This document shows positions 41,707 to 51,500 of a stretch of DNA of 57,609 nucleotides, in pieces. Source of the DNA: CAYVAP01 sp964343195 (GTDB lineage Bacteria; Bacteroidota; Bacteroidia; J057); contig CAYFIR010000026.1 in the NCBI GenBank assembly GCA_964343195.1, positions 1-57,609 on the forward strand. The letters run 5' to 3'. Both the position numbers and the translations under genes were made by a program. The notes beneath the pieces were generated by a model, which was not told where the DNA came from, searched no databases, and worked only from the letters and a program-made list of their open reading frames with translations. Each line of letters starts with the position of its first letter. The first letter of the stretch is position 1.

Positions 41707-42855
41707 TTAGTGGTGGTCATCATGGCTTTCCATGGCCATGCCGATAAACACTGCGGTCAGCAGGGTAAATATGTAAGGCTGGATCAGAGCTACGATCATC
41801 TCCAGCATGAAAATCACAATTGAGAAAAGTACCGACAGCGGCATAATGCCCCATGCTCCGGCGGGATTGGTGCCACCGTTACCCATGATGAAGATCAGGG
41901 ACACCAGACCCAGTACCATGAAGTGACCGGCGGTGATGTTGGCAAAAAGTCGAACAGCCAGTGCGAAAGGCTTGGTGAAGAGTGAGATAAACTCAACAAT
42001 GGGCATCAAAGGGATGCCAAACTTCAGCCACCAGGGTACGCCTGGAGTGTTGAAGATGTGCTTCCAGTAATCCTTGGTTCCGTTTACCTGAGTCAGGATA
42101 AATGTCAATACTGCGAGTGAAGCTGTCACAGAGATGTTACCTGCGATGTTGGAGTTAAATGGCATCAGGCCAAACAGGTTGGCAAACCAGATAAAGAAAA
42201 ACAGGGTCAGCAGGTAGGGCGTAAAAGCTGCAGCTTTGTGGTGCAGGTAAGGGCGGGCTACATCATCACGAATAAACAGGATGATGGGCTCCATCAGTGA
42301 CTGAAATCCCTTTGGTGCTGCAACCCCGCGCTTTTTGTATGAATTGGCAACTGAGATGAAGACGATCAGCAGCAGGGTCATGATCAGAATCATCTGCAGA
42401 CTGGTCTTGGTGAGAGACAGGTCAAACATACTGGCCTCCTCGTCGATCATGTCATCTTCTATGTGCATTTCCCCGTGACCTTCACCGTGGTGCAGGTGTT
42501 CGGCAGCGCCTTCCTTCAACGCATAAAGATGTCCATGGCTGGCGGCATATCCTTTTTCCATCAGGGCTTCCTCATTGGCCGCGAAGACAAAACCGTCCCG
42601 GCTGCTGTGGAAGAACCATGGTAACTTAAGGACGACAGAACCAACGATCTCCCAATCATGGGAATCCATGATGTGGTGGAGAATCTGGGCTTTTACCTCA
42701 GCTTTATTGGCGTCAGCCTCGGATACCTCCTCAGTAGCCTCCTCGACATGAGTTTCCTCCTCGTGAGAGGTGGTTTCGTCGTGATGATCCTGAGCGAAGG
42801 AAAGATTAAAAAATACCAGCAAGAAGCTGAGAAGTAACCAGTTGCCTTTACGCAT
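41707..42855 (-). CDS. atpB: Fo ATP synthase subunit a
   Basis: The 382-residue protein is longer than the roughly 270 residues of E. coli subunit a. Residues 1-21 look like a signal peptide (LLLSFLLVFFNLSFAQ), and residues 22-150 are a soluble extension rich in His, Glu and Asp (HHGEGHGEMHIEDDMIDEEA). The channel part begins near 155 with five or six helices. It includes the essential Arg in PFALAVRLFANITAGHF, and MIVALIQPYIFTLLTAVFIG closes the protein. The extension is known in Bacteroidota a subunits, and its role is unclear. The gene precedes atpE. Confidence 0.96.
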   Translation of the reverse strand: MRKGNWLLLSFLLVFFNLSFAQDHHDETTSHEEETHVEEATEEVSEADANKAEVKAQILHHIMDSHDWEIVGSVVLKLPWFFHSSRDGFVFAANEEALMEKGYAASHGHLYALKEGAAEHLHHGEGHGEMHIEDDMIDEEASMFDLSLTKTSLQMILIMTLLLIVFISVANSYKKRGVAAPKGFQSLMEPIILFIRDDVARPYLHHKAAAFTPYLLTLFFFIWFANLFGLMPFNSNIAGNISVTASLAVLTFILTQVNGTKDYWKHIFNTPGVPWWLKFGIPLMPIVEFISLFTKPFALAVRLFANITAGHFMVLGLVSLIFIMGNGGTNPAGAWGIMPLSVLFSIVIFMLEMIVALIQPYIFTLLTAVFIGMAMESHDDHH

Positions 42856-42888
42856 AACTCGGGGGATATATATTAAGGTGTCTCGAGG

Positions 42889-43269
42889 TCAAAATTTCGG
42901 GCGCAATTTACGGATAAGGCCGAAAACTTCAAACGCGGTGAAGATAAAGTATGCAATTATATAAGTAACTACATATGGGTCCCTTAATTCGCGGAACTTG
43001 GTGTGTACCAGAATGATAGAAAGAACTCCTATTAGCATCTTCCCAATCATGCCTGTGCCCAGGTATCCCACGAACTGTGAGGTGTTTTTGTCCAGGCCCA
43101 TATAGGTCAGACTGTAGGCAAGCAGAGTGGGGAAATATGCCACCAGAATAGCTACAACAACACTACCAAAGTGGTAGGGGAGGGCCATACTTTCGATGAA
43201 GAAATAGGAAACTATGATCAGCACTACCGCCAAAGCGGAAGCGAGAAGGACAAATCGGCCTATTTTCAT
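42889..43269 (-). CDS. AtpI-like membrane protein of the atp operon
   Basis: This 126-residue protein has four predicted membrane helices (about 5-25, 32-55, 68-92 and 96-115). Its place between atpZ and atpB, 33 bases before atpB, matches the position of AtpI, a c-ring assembly factor, in other bacteria. The sequence itself shows only weak resemblance (IGKMLIGVLSIILVHT), so the name rests largely on context. It starts 11 bases after the atpZ stop, which indicates one transcript. Confidence 0.7.
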   Translation of the reverse strand: MKIGRFVLLASALAVVLIIVSYFFIESMALPYHFGSVVVAILVAYFPTLLAYSLTYMGLDKNTSQFVGYLGTGMIGKMLIGVLSIILVHTKFRELRDPYVVTYIIAYFIFTAFEVFGLIRKLRPKF

Positions 43270-43280
43270 AAGGCGTGGAT

Positions 43281-43505
43281 TCAGTTTTTTTTACTGATGG
43301 TTCTAATCATCAGGTAGATGGCCATGGCGCAGCCCGCCAAAGAAAAGGAAAGTAGGAACCAGGGCTTTTCAGTTGATAACCAGCGATCAAGGCCATATCC
43401 TGCGGCCACAAATAAAAGAATGCAGGCTAGGATTTCAAACCCCAGTCCTGCATATCTTATATATTCCTTACGTGGATCTTCTGGCTTTTGGGGAGAAGTG
43501 GACAT
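43281..43505 (-). CDS. AtpZ-like (AtpI/AtpQ group) small membrane protein
   Basis: The 74-residue protein has two membrane helices and the typical ending of the AtpZ/F0F1-I group: YAGLGFEILACILLFVAAGY, then GYGLDRWLSTEKPWFLLS and a C-terminal IYLMIRTISKKN. Such proteins are encoded in front of atpB in many phyla and are proposed to assist Mg2+ uptake or c-ring assembly with AtpI. It is followed after 11 bases by the AtpI-like gene and preceded by the bactofilin gene. Confidence 0.85.
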   Translation of the reverse strand: MSTSPQKPEDPRKEYIRYAGLGFEILACILLFVAAGYGLDRWLSTEKPWFLLSFSLAGCAMAIYLMIRTISKKN

Positions 43506-43589
43506 GTGAAGATATACAATGAGAAAAGTCAGTAAATATATGGCGCTCTCACCTGTAATCTAGTCACACTCTTCCATCAATTGCCAGCA

Positions 43590-44105
43590 TTAGTTGGTTT
43601 TTGCAGCTTTTTCTGGCTGACGGTTGCCAGTGGGTCGCTTGGCGTCTTCGGCCCCGGTACTGCTGTTGTTGGACAGCAGGTCCTTGGCACGCTGAGGCGT
43701 CTTGGTCAGAGCATCCTTGGCGGCTTCGGCCATTTTGCTGGAACCAGTAAATACAGCACCCATCTGAACTACCAGCTTTTGGGTAAAGATGTCGCCAAAG
43801 ATTTTTCCAGTCTTGTCAATGGTCAGCAATTCGCGGGTGACGACGTTACCTTTGATTTCACCTTCAATAGTAGCCATGCGGGCGTCAACGTTACCTTCGA
43901 TGAAGCCGGTTTCGCTCACTACCAGTTTGGAATTGCACACCAGGGTTCCAATCACTTTCCCCTCTACACGCAGATCTCCCTCTGCGTTGATGTTACCGAC
44001 GACTACGGTTCCCTCAGAAATGTTGTTACGACGATCTCCACCAGTCTTGGGCATGGAGTTCGAGGTTACCTTAGGGCGGGCATTTTCAGTTTTCGATCCA
44101 AACAT
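43590..44105 (-). CDS. Bactofilin-family cytoskeletal protein
   Basis: The 171-residue protein carries the DUF583 bactofilin core: NNISEGTVVVGNINAEGDLR, VEGKVIGTLVCNSKLVVSET, GFIEGNVDARMATIEGEIKG, VVTRELLTIDKTGKIFGDIF and VVQMGAVFTGSS. These are the repeats of a right-handed beta helix that polymerises without nucleotide. N- and C-terminal tails are disordered and charged. Bactofilins often work with M23 peptidases in cell-wall shaping, and such a peptidase is encoded 122 bases upstream in the same operon. Confidence 0.95.
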   Translation of the reverse strand: MFGSKTENARPKVTSNSMPKTGGDRRNNISEGTVVVGNINAEGDLRVEGKVIGTLVCNSKLVVSETGFIEGNVDARMATIEGEIKGNVVTRELLTIDKTGKIFGDIFTQKLVVQMGAVFTGSSKMAEAAKDALTKTPQRAKDLLSNNSSTGAEDAKRPTGNRQPEKAAKTN

Positions 44106-44227
44106 GTTTTGTTCCTGGTTATTAAAGAAATGTTAGGTGCGGGTCATTGTCATGAAAGTAGCGGTAGGAGTAGCTAAATCCCAGTCAAGCCTCACCAAAT
44201 TCAAACGTGACCCACAAATGTGGATTA

Positions 44228-45133
44228 TTAGGGGAAGTTGAGATAGTTAGCCGGGTCTAGCGGCTTTCCATTTTGCCAAAGTTCGAAGTGAAGGTGTGGA
44301 CCCGTCGAGTTCTCTCCTGTGTTGCCAATCACCGCAATAGCTTCGCCGGCGCGTACATATGATCCTACCTCCTTGAGCAGGCGGCTGTTGTGCTTATAAA
44401 AAGTCACGACATTTTCCCGACCTGCTGAAACGCTGATCACCCAGCCGTTGTCTTCAGAATATTCTGCAAAAAGCACAAACCCATCCGTAGCTGACTTGAT
44501 CAATGCTCCTTCCTGAGCTACAATATCCACGCCATAATGGCGGCGCTCCTCCTGATAGGTGTTGCGTACCGTACCATCCAATGGCAGGTACAATTCATCA
44601 AGTACCGACCGCTGTGCGATCCTGACCATTGGAGGCCCCGATGTTACCGATGGAGAGGGAGGGCTAGGAGAATAAGAATTTTCAGTTTCTTCTGCACTCA
44701 CAATTTCCTCAGGTAGCGATGGGCGAATGCCCGGCGAGGCGGCCCGGACAGAGTCAAGGCGTCTCTGACTAAACTGGGGAATGGAGTCTGCATCTCCTCC
44801 TCCAGCCAACCGCTGAAAGTTCTGGTTGTAGGCAATCAGACGGTCAATTTCTTCCTCAGCCCGCAGCACCCTGGTAGCCATCTCGGCTCTTTCCTCTTTG
44901 TAGGTCTCCGGGTCAATGTAATTGGGGATCATCCGGTGAAAAACCGGGACGTAAATAACCATGGCCATTGTACCACCGACAATTACCATGAAAAGCAATA
45001 TGGCAATCACCGCCACCGAAAGGGGCCTCAGGCGGTATGACCGCGACTGGTACATGGTTTCGTCATCGATTAGCTCGACGCGATAAACCTGCATCAGCTT
45101 ATTCCTTACGCGTTCATATATCTCTTTAAGCAT
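44228..45133 (-). CDS. M23-family peptidase, bactofilin partner
   Basis: The 301-residue protein has one N-terminal membrane helix (SVAVIAILLFMVIVGGTMAM, about 37-56), a coiled-coil stretch (about 75-105), a Ser/Pro-rich linker and a LytM domain (about 175-301). The zinc motif is complete: HYGVD holds the first His and Asp, and GPHLHFELW the last His pair. The enzyme should cut peptidoglycan cross-bridges in the periplasm. It heads the leftward operon ahead of the bactofilin, the classic pairing for cell-shape control, and runs divergently from sprE. Confidence 0.94.
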   Translation of the reverse strand: MLKEIYERVRNKLMQVYRVELIDDETMYQSRSYRLRPLSVAVIAILLFMVIVGGTMAMVIYVPVFHRMIPNYIDPETYKEERAEMATRVLRAEEEIDRLIAYNQNFQRLAGGGDADSIPQFSQRRLDSVRAASPGIRPSLPEEIVSAEETENSYSPSPPSPSVTSGPPMVRIAQRSVLDELYLPLDGTVRNTYQEERRHYGVDIVAQEGALIKSATDGFVLFAEYSEDNGWVISVSAGRENVVTFYKHNSRLLKEVGSYVRAGEAIAVIGNTGENSTGPHLHFELWQNGKPLDPANYLNFP

Positions 45134-45163
45134 CTTCGCTCAACTTAGCGGCGGGTTTTTCGG

Positions 45164-45171
45164 TATATTTG
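45164..45171 (+). promoter_or_regulatory. Possible -7 box TATATTTG of sprE
   Basis: TATATTTG fits the Bacteroidota -7 consensus TAnnTTTG in the direction of sprE and lies about 215 bases before its start, inside the intergenic region shared with the atp operon. The -33 region is weak. Confidence 0.35.
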
Positions 45172-45182
45172 TCTGGTGTTTT

Positions 45183-45216
45183 GAATTCGGAATTCGTACT
45201 TCGTGATTCGTAATCC
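45183..45216. repeat. Heptad array GAATTCG in the sprE leader
   Basis: GAATTCG, GAATTCG, TACTTCG, TGATTCG and TAATCCA follow with exact 7-base spacing. Confidence 0.8.
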
Positions 45217-45325
45217 AGGACAGCCGCACTTAATCTCTTCAAAACACCCCAATCCGGTATATACCTTTGGCCTGAAAGGCTATTCTAAAAAGGGCGGCAT
45301 TAATGGATTGCCTTGAAGCACTTTC

Positions 45326-45360
45326 AATTACGAATTTTGAATCACGAATTTTCAATTCCT
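45326..45360. repeat. Second heptad array in the sprE leader
   Basis: AATTACG, AATTTTG, AATCACG, AATTTTC and AATTCCT follow with exact 7-base spacing. The orientation is opposite to the array at 45183, so the two can pair in the transcript. Confidence 0.8.
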
Positions 45361-45387
45361 CCTCCAGGCTCCATCAACCTTTTGTTT

Positions 45388-48057
45388 ATGAATGCTTTAG
45401 CCCGGTATTGCAAACTTACGCATTTTCTTTCAATAATCGTTTTGCTATCTCTGCTATCCTGTAGCAAGGAGAAGGATACCATTGCGACCCGGTTATACCA
45501 TAATACCACTTCCTATTTCAACGGTTATTACAACGCCGATTTCCTGTTTGATGAAGCCATTCTTGGTCTGGAAGAGCAATATGAGCACGCCAATCAGGGC
45601 TTCATGCAGGTGGTTTACTATGGCACAGAGACGGAACTTCAGTCTCTGATTCCGGATATGGAGGCCGTCATCAAGAAGAATGATGCGGTGATGTTCAAGC
45701 ATCCAAACGGTAACTGGATCGACGACTGTCGCCTGCTCAATGGCAAGGCCTGGTTCTATCAGCAGGAATACCGGAAAGCGCTTAAAAATCTCAGGGTTGT
45801 CATTGATTCCTTCCCGGATTCTGATCGGGTGGCGGAGGCCTGGTTCTGGATTGCCCAAACGCAATACAGGCAGGATCAGAAGCAGATTGCCCAGGATATA
45901 CTCCAGGAGCACATCATGAATGTTGATACCGCCTATCTGAATGATGAAGTTACCGGCGAATTGGGCCTTTTTCTTACACGGCTGGCCATCGAAGAAGAAA
46001 AGAACTATGACAAGGCTATCAAACTGCTGGAAGCCTACCTGCCCTACATCAAAGGCAGGCTGAGGATCGCTAGGTCACACTACCTCCTTGGACAGCTTTA
46101 TGGTGAAATAGATGCATATTCCAAGGCGCTGGAACAGTTTGACATCGTCCTGAAAATGGCCCCCAATTACGACCTCGCATTCAGTGCCAAAATGAAAATG
46201 GCGCGGCTGTATGTCGGAATTCAGAATGATTCGGACGATGATGAGGAAGTATACAAATACCTTACCAGGCTCCTGAATGACGAAAAGAACCTGGAATACC
46301 GGGATCAGATTTACTACGAAATGGCCATGCTGGAGCTCCAAAAGAAAAACAGAGAACAGGCCATCGAGTACCTGAATTATGCAGTTCAGGTCAGTGTCAG
46401 TAACCAGCGGCAGAAGGCACTCTCGTATTATAAAATCGGTCAGATTTACTTTAACGCCTATCAGAATTACGACAAGGCCCAGGCTTACTATGACTCTGCC
46501 GCGACTTCCATTACCCCCAACGCTCCTGAGTACAAAGAGATCACCAGCCTGGCTAGCACCCTGAGAGAATACATCACCTATAAGCGTACCATCCATTATC
46601 AGGACAGTATGTTATACCTCGCCAGCCTGCCAGAGGCAGAACTGGATACCCTGGTGGCTCAGCTAGCACGGGCAGAGGCCGAGCGAAAGCGGGAGGAACA
46701 GCGACGTAAAATGGAGGAGATGAACTCCATCCGGAACTCCAATAACCTCAACATGGCTGGGGGCCAGACTCCTGGCTCCAATAACAATCCCGGTGGCAAA
46801 TGGTACTTTGATAACGAGGTGGCCATCGCCAATGGGCGACTGTCTTTCCAGCAACAGTGGGGCACCCGTAGCAATGAAGACAACTGGCGGCGAAGTAATA
46901 AAAGTACCAGCCTGGCTGCGACAACTGCTGTTCCGGGTAGTGAAGGGTCTGAAGAAGCAGAAGTCGACAGCACATTGCTCGCCGAGGTCGGGGAGAACTA
47001 TCAGTACTACAAAGACATTCCCAAAACAGAGGAAGAAAAGGCTGCGGCCATGCAACTGATCGAGGAGTCGCTGTTTAAACTGGGGCAGCTCTATGCTCAG
47101 AAACTGAATGAACCCGACTCTGCGGTCAAAACATATGAGACCCTGCTAAGTCGCTTTGACGAAACAGAATACACCCTACTGGCACGGTATGCACTATACC
47201 AGATTTATTTCGAGCGAAAAGATCCCCGTTTCGATCCCATCAAGGACCATATTCTTGAACAGCATCCACGGACCATATATGCCTACCTCATTCAGGGCAA
47301 AGACCCCAATGATCTGAAGGAAACCGAAGCAGACTTTGAATATGTGTATAACGGTCTGTTTGAGTCCTATGCCAACGGTGAGTACGAGACCTGCGTGGGG
47401 TTCAGCAATTTCCTGCTGAGTCAGGAGCGTTTTCTCTCCAACCCCGAGATCGACATGGGGCGCCTCTATTACATTCGGGGCATGGCCATGGGGTACCTGG
47501 GAGATGAGGATAGCCTGCGAAAATATTTGGAGCTGGTTGTTCACGACTACTCCGAATCACCCGTAGTGCCCTGGGCACAGCAGACCCTGACCTACATGAC
47601 CGAGGGATTGCCACCTGAACCAGTGGCAGTAGTGTCAGAGGCTACTGGCGAACCCGAGATCGCGGCCGACGATCCCCGGTTTGAGGGTTTCTCAGCAGAG
47701 GTGGCTTCAGGAGAAAAGGTCTATGTGATCATCTACATTCCCAAGGACGAAGTCCGAAAGGATGCTTTACAGTCCTCCATATCCAACTTCAATTCCAAGT
47801 TTCACGATAGCAAGCGCCTGAGAGTCAATATATTCCTCTATCAGAGCACCCACTTCCTGCCTTATATCGGGAATTTTGATGCAGAGGCAGACGGAGAATC
47901 CTATGTCAGGGGTATCCTGAATTTCCCGGAAGTAGCCGATCTCATCAGAGGACGGGGCGAGGTGATGTACATTTCTCACAACAACTTCAAGGTTGCCTAT
48001 GGGCAGCGCCGGATGGAGGACTACCTGCTCTTCTACCGGGAGGTGATGGGGAAGTAG
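45388..48057 (+). CDS. sprE: T9SS periplasmic lipoprotein SprE/PorW
   Basis: ATG 45388 gives 889 residues with a lipoprotein signal (FLSIIVLLSLLSCSKE, lipobox LLSC). The signature TRLYHNTTSYFNGYYNADFL right after it is typical of SprE (gliding) or PorW (type IX secretion). The middle consists of TPR repeats (about 100-370; KALEQFDIVLKMAPNYDLAF, QAIEYLNYAVQVS), followed by a charged, Asn-rich linker (about 420-490) and more TPR-like helices. The C-terminal domain starts VIIYIPKDEVRKDALQSSIS. PorW links the motor complex to PorV/N in Porphyromonas. It is divergent from the M23/bactofilin/atp operon, an arrangement also known in Flavobacteria. Confidence 0.92.
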   Translation: MNALARYCKLTHFLSIIVLLSLLSCSKEKDTIATRLYHNTTSYFNGYYNADFLFDEAILGLEEQYEHANQGFMQVVYYGTETELQSLIPDMEAVIKKNDAVMFKHPNGNWIDDCRLLNGKAWFYQQEYRKALKNLRVVIDSFPDSDRVAEAWFWIAQTQYRQDQKQIAQDILQEHIMNVDTAYLNDEVTGELGLFLTRLAIEEEKNYDKAIKLLEAYLPYIKGRLRIARSHYLLGQLYGEIDAYSKALEQFDIVLKMAPNYDLAFSAKMKMARLYVGIQNDSDDDEEVYKYLTRLLNDEKNLEYRDQIYYEMAMLELQKKNREQAIEYLNYAVQVSVSNQRQKALSYYKIGQIYFNAYQNYDKAQAYYDSAATSITPNAPEYKEITSLASTLREYITYKRTIHYQDSMLYLASLPEAELDTLVAQLARAEAERKREEQRRKMEEMNSIRNSNNLNMAGGQTPGSNNNPGGKWYFDNEVAIANGRLSFQQQWGTRSNEDNWRRSNKSTSLAATTAVPGSEGSEEAEVDSTLLAEVGENYQYYKDIPKTEEEKAAAMQLIEESLFKLGQLYAQKLNEPDSAVKTYETLLSRFDETEYTLLARYALYQIYFERKDPRFDPIKDHILEQHPRTIYAYLIQGKDPNDLKETEADFEYVYNGLFESYANGEYETCVGFSNFLLSQERFLSNPEIDMGRLYYIRGMAMGYLGDEDSLRKYLELVVHDYSESPVVPWAQQTLTYMTEGLPPEPVAVVSEATGEPEIAADDPRFEGFSAEVASGEKVYVIIYIPKDEVRKDALQSSISNFNSKFHDSKRLRVNIFLYQSTHFLPYIGNFDAEADGESYVRGILNFPEVADLIRGRGEVMYISHNNFKVAYGQRRMEDYLLFYREVMGK

Positions 48058-48562
48058 CCGTGCAGAATGATTGGGAGTACGGTATGCGGAGTAAGCTGGA
48101 CTTTATCCCCAATGGTCATCCTTGATAAACATTTTTTCGTAACTCCTGCACAATCAATTCTAAAGTCGGAGACATGGAGACAGCAGGTGTCGGCTCTAGG
48201 TACTTCACTTCGTTCCCCGATTCTCGGGATCTTCGACAGCACAGGCTCTCACCAGCGCCATCCTTTGGATGGTTCAAAAGCTCTGTTCTGCTCTAGCAGT
48301 ACCGATCTTGAGCCCTGTGCTGAGCTTGCCGAAGTATCTCAGAAGCGAAACGTAGCGTTCAACCTTTGATACGAAATTCCGAATCAACCTAGCCGTATTC
48401 CGTATCCCGCCTTGGGTGTAGGACAGTTTTTACATTGGGCCATTTTTACCCCCTATTTCCCTCTCAGGGAGGATTTCAGGTGGCGTTAGGATCTCCTTGC
48501 CCCGTCAGTCCTGGAGGGGGAAAACGCTCGCTCCAGAGGAATTTAGACCTACACCCACCGCC
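48058..48562. other. 505-base intergenic region with inverted repeat
   Basis: No gene is visible. CTTCGACAGCACAGGCT (48231-48247) faces AGCCCTGTGCTGAGCTTGCC plus GAAG (48312-48335) as inverted repeat, and CCCGATTCTCGGG (48216-48228) is a perfect hairpin that also occurs near 30829 and 30996. The distal half carries no recognised element. Confidence 0.65.
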
Positions 48563-51500
48563 TCACTTGGTCTCCATGACTTCTACCCCTGACCATCCCG
48601 AAGGGATTCCGTGCTCCAGGTAGTAGGTACTCCGGGTGGTAAATTTGCCTGACACCGGGTCCAGAGAATGGTCCAGTTGACCAAAAATGGCCCTGGCCCG
48701 ATCCATTTCTCCTGCAAGAAAAGCCTCGATACCCTGTTCGAATTCAGCATGGTGCTCACGCTTGTACTGGGAGATAGACGCTTCATCTCCTGCGAAGCAT
48801 TCAAACACTCCCATGGGAGCATTGCGGCCTTTAACCTTCACCAGACCAATATGGCGACACTGCTGCTGCAAGGTTGCTGGTAGCAGGTCGTAACTGGTCT
48901 CGCTAACGAGGATATTGGCACCGTAGAATTTGGTGAGGCCCTCCAGCCGGGAGGTGGTGTTCACTGTGTCAGCAATTACCGCAGGGTCGGAGCGGTCCTG
49001 GTCCCCGATGATCCCCATCACGAGTGGCCCCGAATGAAGCCCCATCCCTACCTGCAACGGTAGTCTATCCTGGGCTTTTCGTTCCTGATTGTAAACCCGA
49101 ATGGCCTGCTGCATTTCGATGGCGGCCCTCAAAGCGTCACCCGGTTCTCGCTGAAACAGCGCCATAATCCCATCGCCCAGGTATTGGTTGATGAATCCCT
49201 GGTTTCGCTGAACGACCGGACCCATGCGGCCCGCGTAGGCATTGACAAAGGCAAAATTTTCTGCCGGAGTCATCTTCTCCGCCAAAGACGTGTACCCCCT
49301 GATGTCGGTAAACAGAACCGTCAGGTTGAGGTTCACATGATCCCCAAGGTGGACGTCGGTGATCGTTTTGTGCCCCAGCGTACGGATAAATTCGTTGGGG
49401 ACAAAGCGTCCAGTAGCACGGTTGATGCGCCGGAGGTTGAGATGAGCATGCATCCGGGCCAGAAACTCATCTTTGGAAAAGGGCTTGGCCAGGTAGTCAT
49501 TGGCCCCGGTTTCAAGGCCCTGCACGAGATCTGAAACCTGATTTTTGGCCGTTACCATGATGATGGGCAGGTCTGAGGGAAGATATTGCTCCCGGATCTT
49601 TTTGGCGACCTCATATCCCGATAGGCGGGGCATCATCACATCAAGAAGGATCAGGTCAAATCGCTGCTCGCCCGAATCGATGATATCCAGGGCTTCCTGG
49701 CCATTCAGGGCAGATACAACGTGAAAATGCTCCCCTTTCAGGTGGTTTTGCAACACCTGATGGTTGATGGGCTCGTCGTCGACGATCAGGATGTGAATCA
49801 CTTCTGCTCCGGAGCCATTGCCTCTGGGCCGAATTACCCGCCGGAGTTCTGCGGTACTGTGGGCCGCGATAGGCGTCAGGCTTGCCCTCTGGAGCTCTGT
49901 GCTTCCTGCCATATCGGCTTGCTGATCCGAAAGAGGAAGGGTGAAGTAAAAGGAGGAACCCTTGCCTACCTCTGATTCAACCCAGAGCTTGCCCTGGTGA
50001 AAACGTATGAGCTGCCGCGAAATGCTTAGTCCCAGACCTGTTCCAGCAAATTCCCGCTGAATGGATCCATCTGCCTGAGTAAATTCCTCAAAAATGACTT
50101 CCTGCTTGTCTTTGGAAATGCCAATTCCAGTGTCAGTAACACAGACCTCGATCTGGTCGCCTGTTCGATAGGCTTTAATCTCCACATATCCGGTTTCCGT
50201 AAACTTGATCGCATTGCCTACGAGGTTATGCAGTACCTGAGTGATGCGGTCTTCGTCGGCCAGGGCAGAATCCAGGTCGCGGGGCACCTCGTTACGTAAC
50301 TGTAGGTCTTTGCCTTGAACCAGTGGATAAGAGATCTGAAGAACCAATTCTACCAGCGAGTGCAGGTCCACAGGGCGCAGTTGCAGACTCAGATCTGCAT
50401 GCTGGATGCGGGAGAAATCCAACAGGTCATTTACCAGCGAGGCCAGTCGTTTGCCCGAGGCGACCACCATGCCAAGGTTTCGCCTTTCGTCTTCATCTTC
50501 CGACTCATCAAACAGTGCCTCCGTGATGCCGATGATGCCACTCAGCGGCGTGCGCAGCTCATGGGAGGTGTTGGCCAGGAACTGGTCTTTGAGTTTGTCG
50601 ATCTGTCGCAGGCGTTCGTTGATTTCCTGCTCTTGCTGAAGTCGCCGCTGCTGGGCCTGAAAGCGACTTTGGAGATACCAGACGATGCCTCCCAGCAGGA
50701 TGATCAGACTTCCGAGGATAAACCACCAGCTCTGATACCAGGGAGGGTGTACGGTAAAACTATAACGTGCGACATCTTCACTCCAGTTTCCCTGGAGGTC
50801 GCCAGCCTTGGCTTCAAAAGTGTATTCGCGCGGGAATAAAAAGGCGGGCAAATTGGTATAGCGTAGCTGAGTCTCCAGGGTCGGCCTGGACCAGGTCGCG
50901 TCAAAACCCAGGAGGCGGGTCTGGTATTGAACGCCTCCACTCCAGAAGTAGTTGAGGGCGGTGAAGTCAAAACGAATTTCCTGATTGCCATCGCGATAGG
51001 TGGAGGCTACGATGTCGGTGAAAAAGACATCGGGAAGTGGAGGTCTGGGCAAATCCTTATCAGGCCGATAGATGGCTACACCTTTGGGAGTGCCAGCATA
51101 CAAAGTGCCGGAAGTATCTATGAGAAAGGCTTCCGGGCCCCAAATGTCATTTTCCAGCAGACCATCCTGCTGGCTCACGGCTTTTACCTTCTCTCCGGTT
51201 CTGTAATCTACGGCCAGCAGTTCATCGTTACCTGCGGTCCAAATCAGGTCTCGCTTTGTATCCAGTCTGAGGGGAGTATAGGTTCCGGCTGGCAGCCTGG
51301 TTGTAACCAGTGAGTCATTGCTCTTGGGGTATAGGCAATAGAGGCGGTTATCGGCAGCCAGCCACAGCTGGTCCTCTCCTATTGGCAAAATGGAAGAGAC
51401 GAGGGAAAGGCTATCGCCATCATACTGAAGAGGGACAGGCTCAAAAAGGGTTGAGTCTTTGACCGGATGGGCAAATCCGAAGTTGAGCAGGTCCAGGGGA

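Noticed and set aside
37418..45133. Missing atpD and atpC as a sign of a defective ATP synthase
   Set aside because: Bacteroidota commonly encode atpD-atpC at a separate locus, so their absence here is expected.
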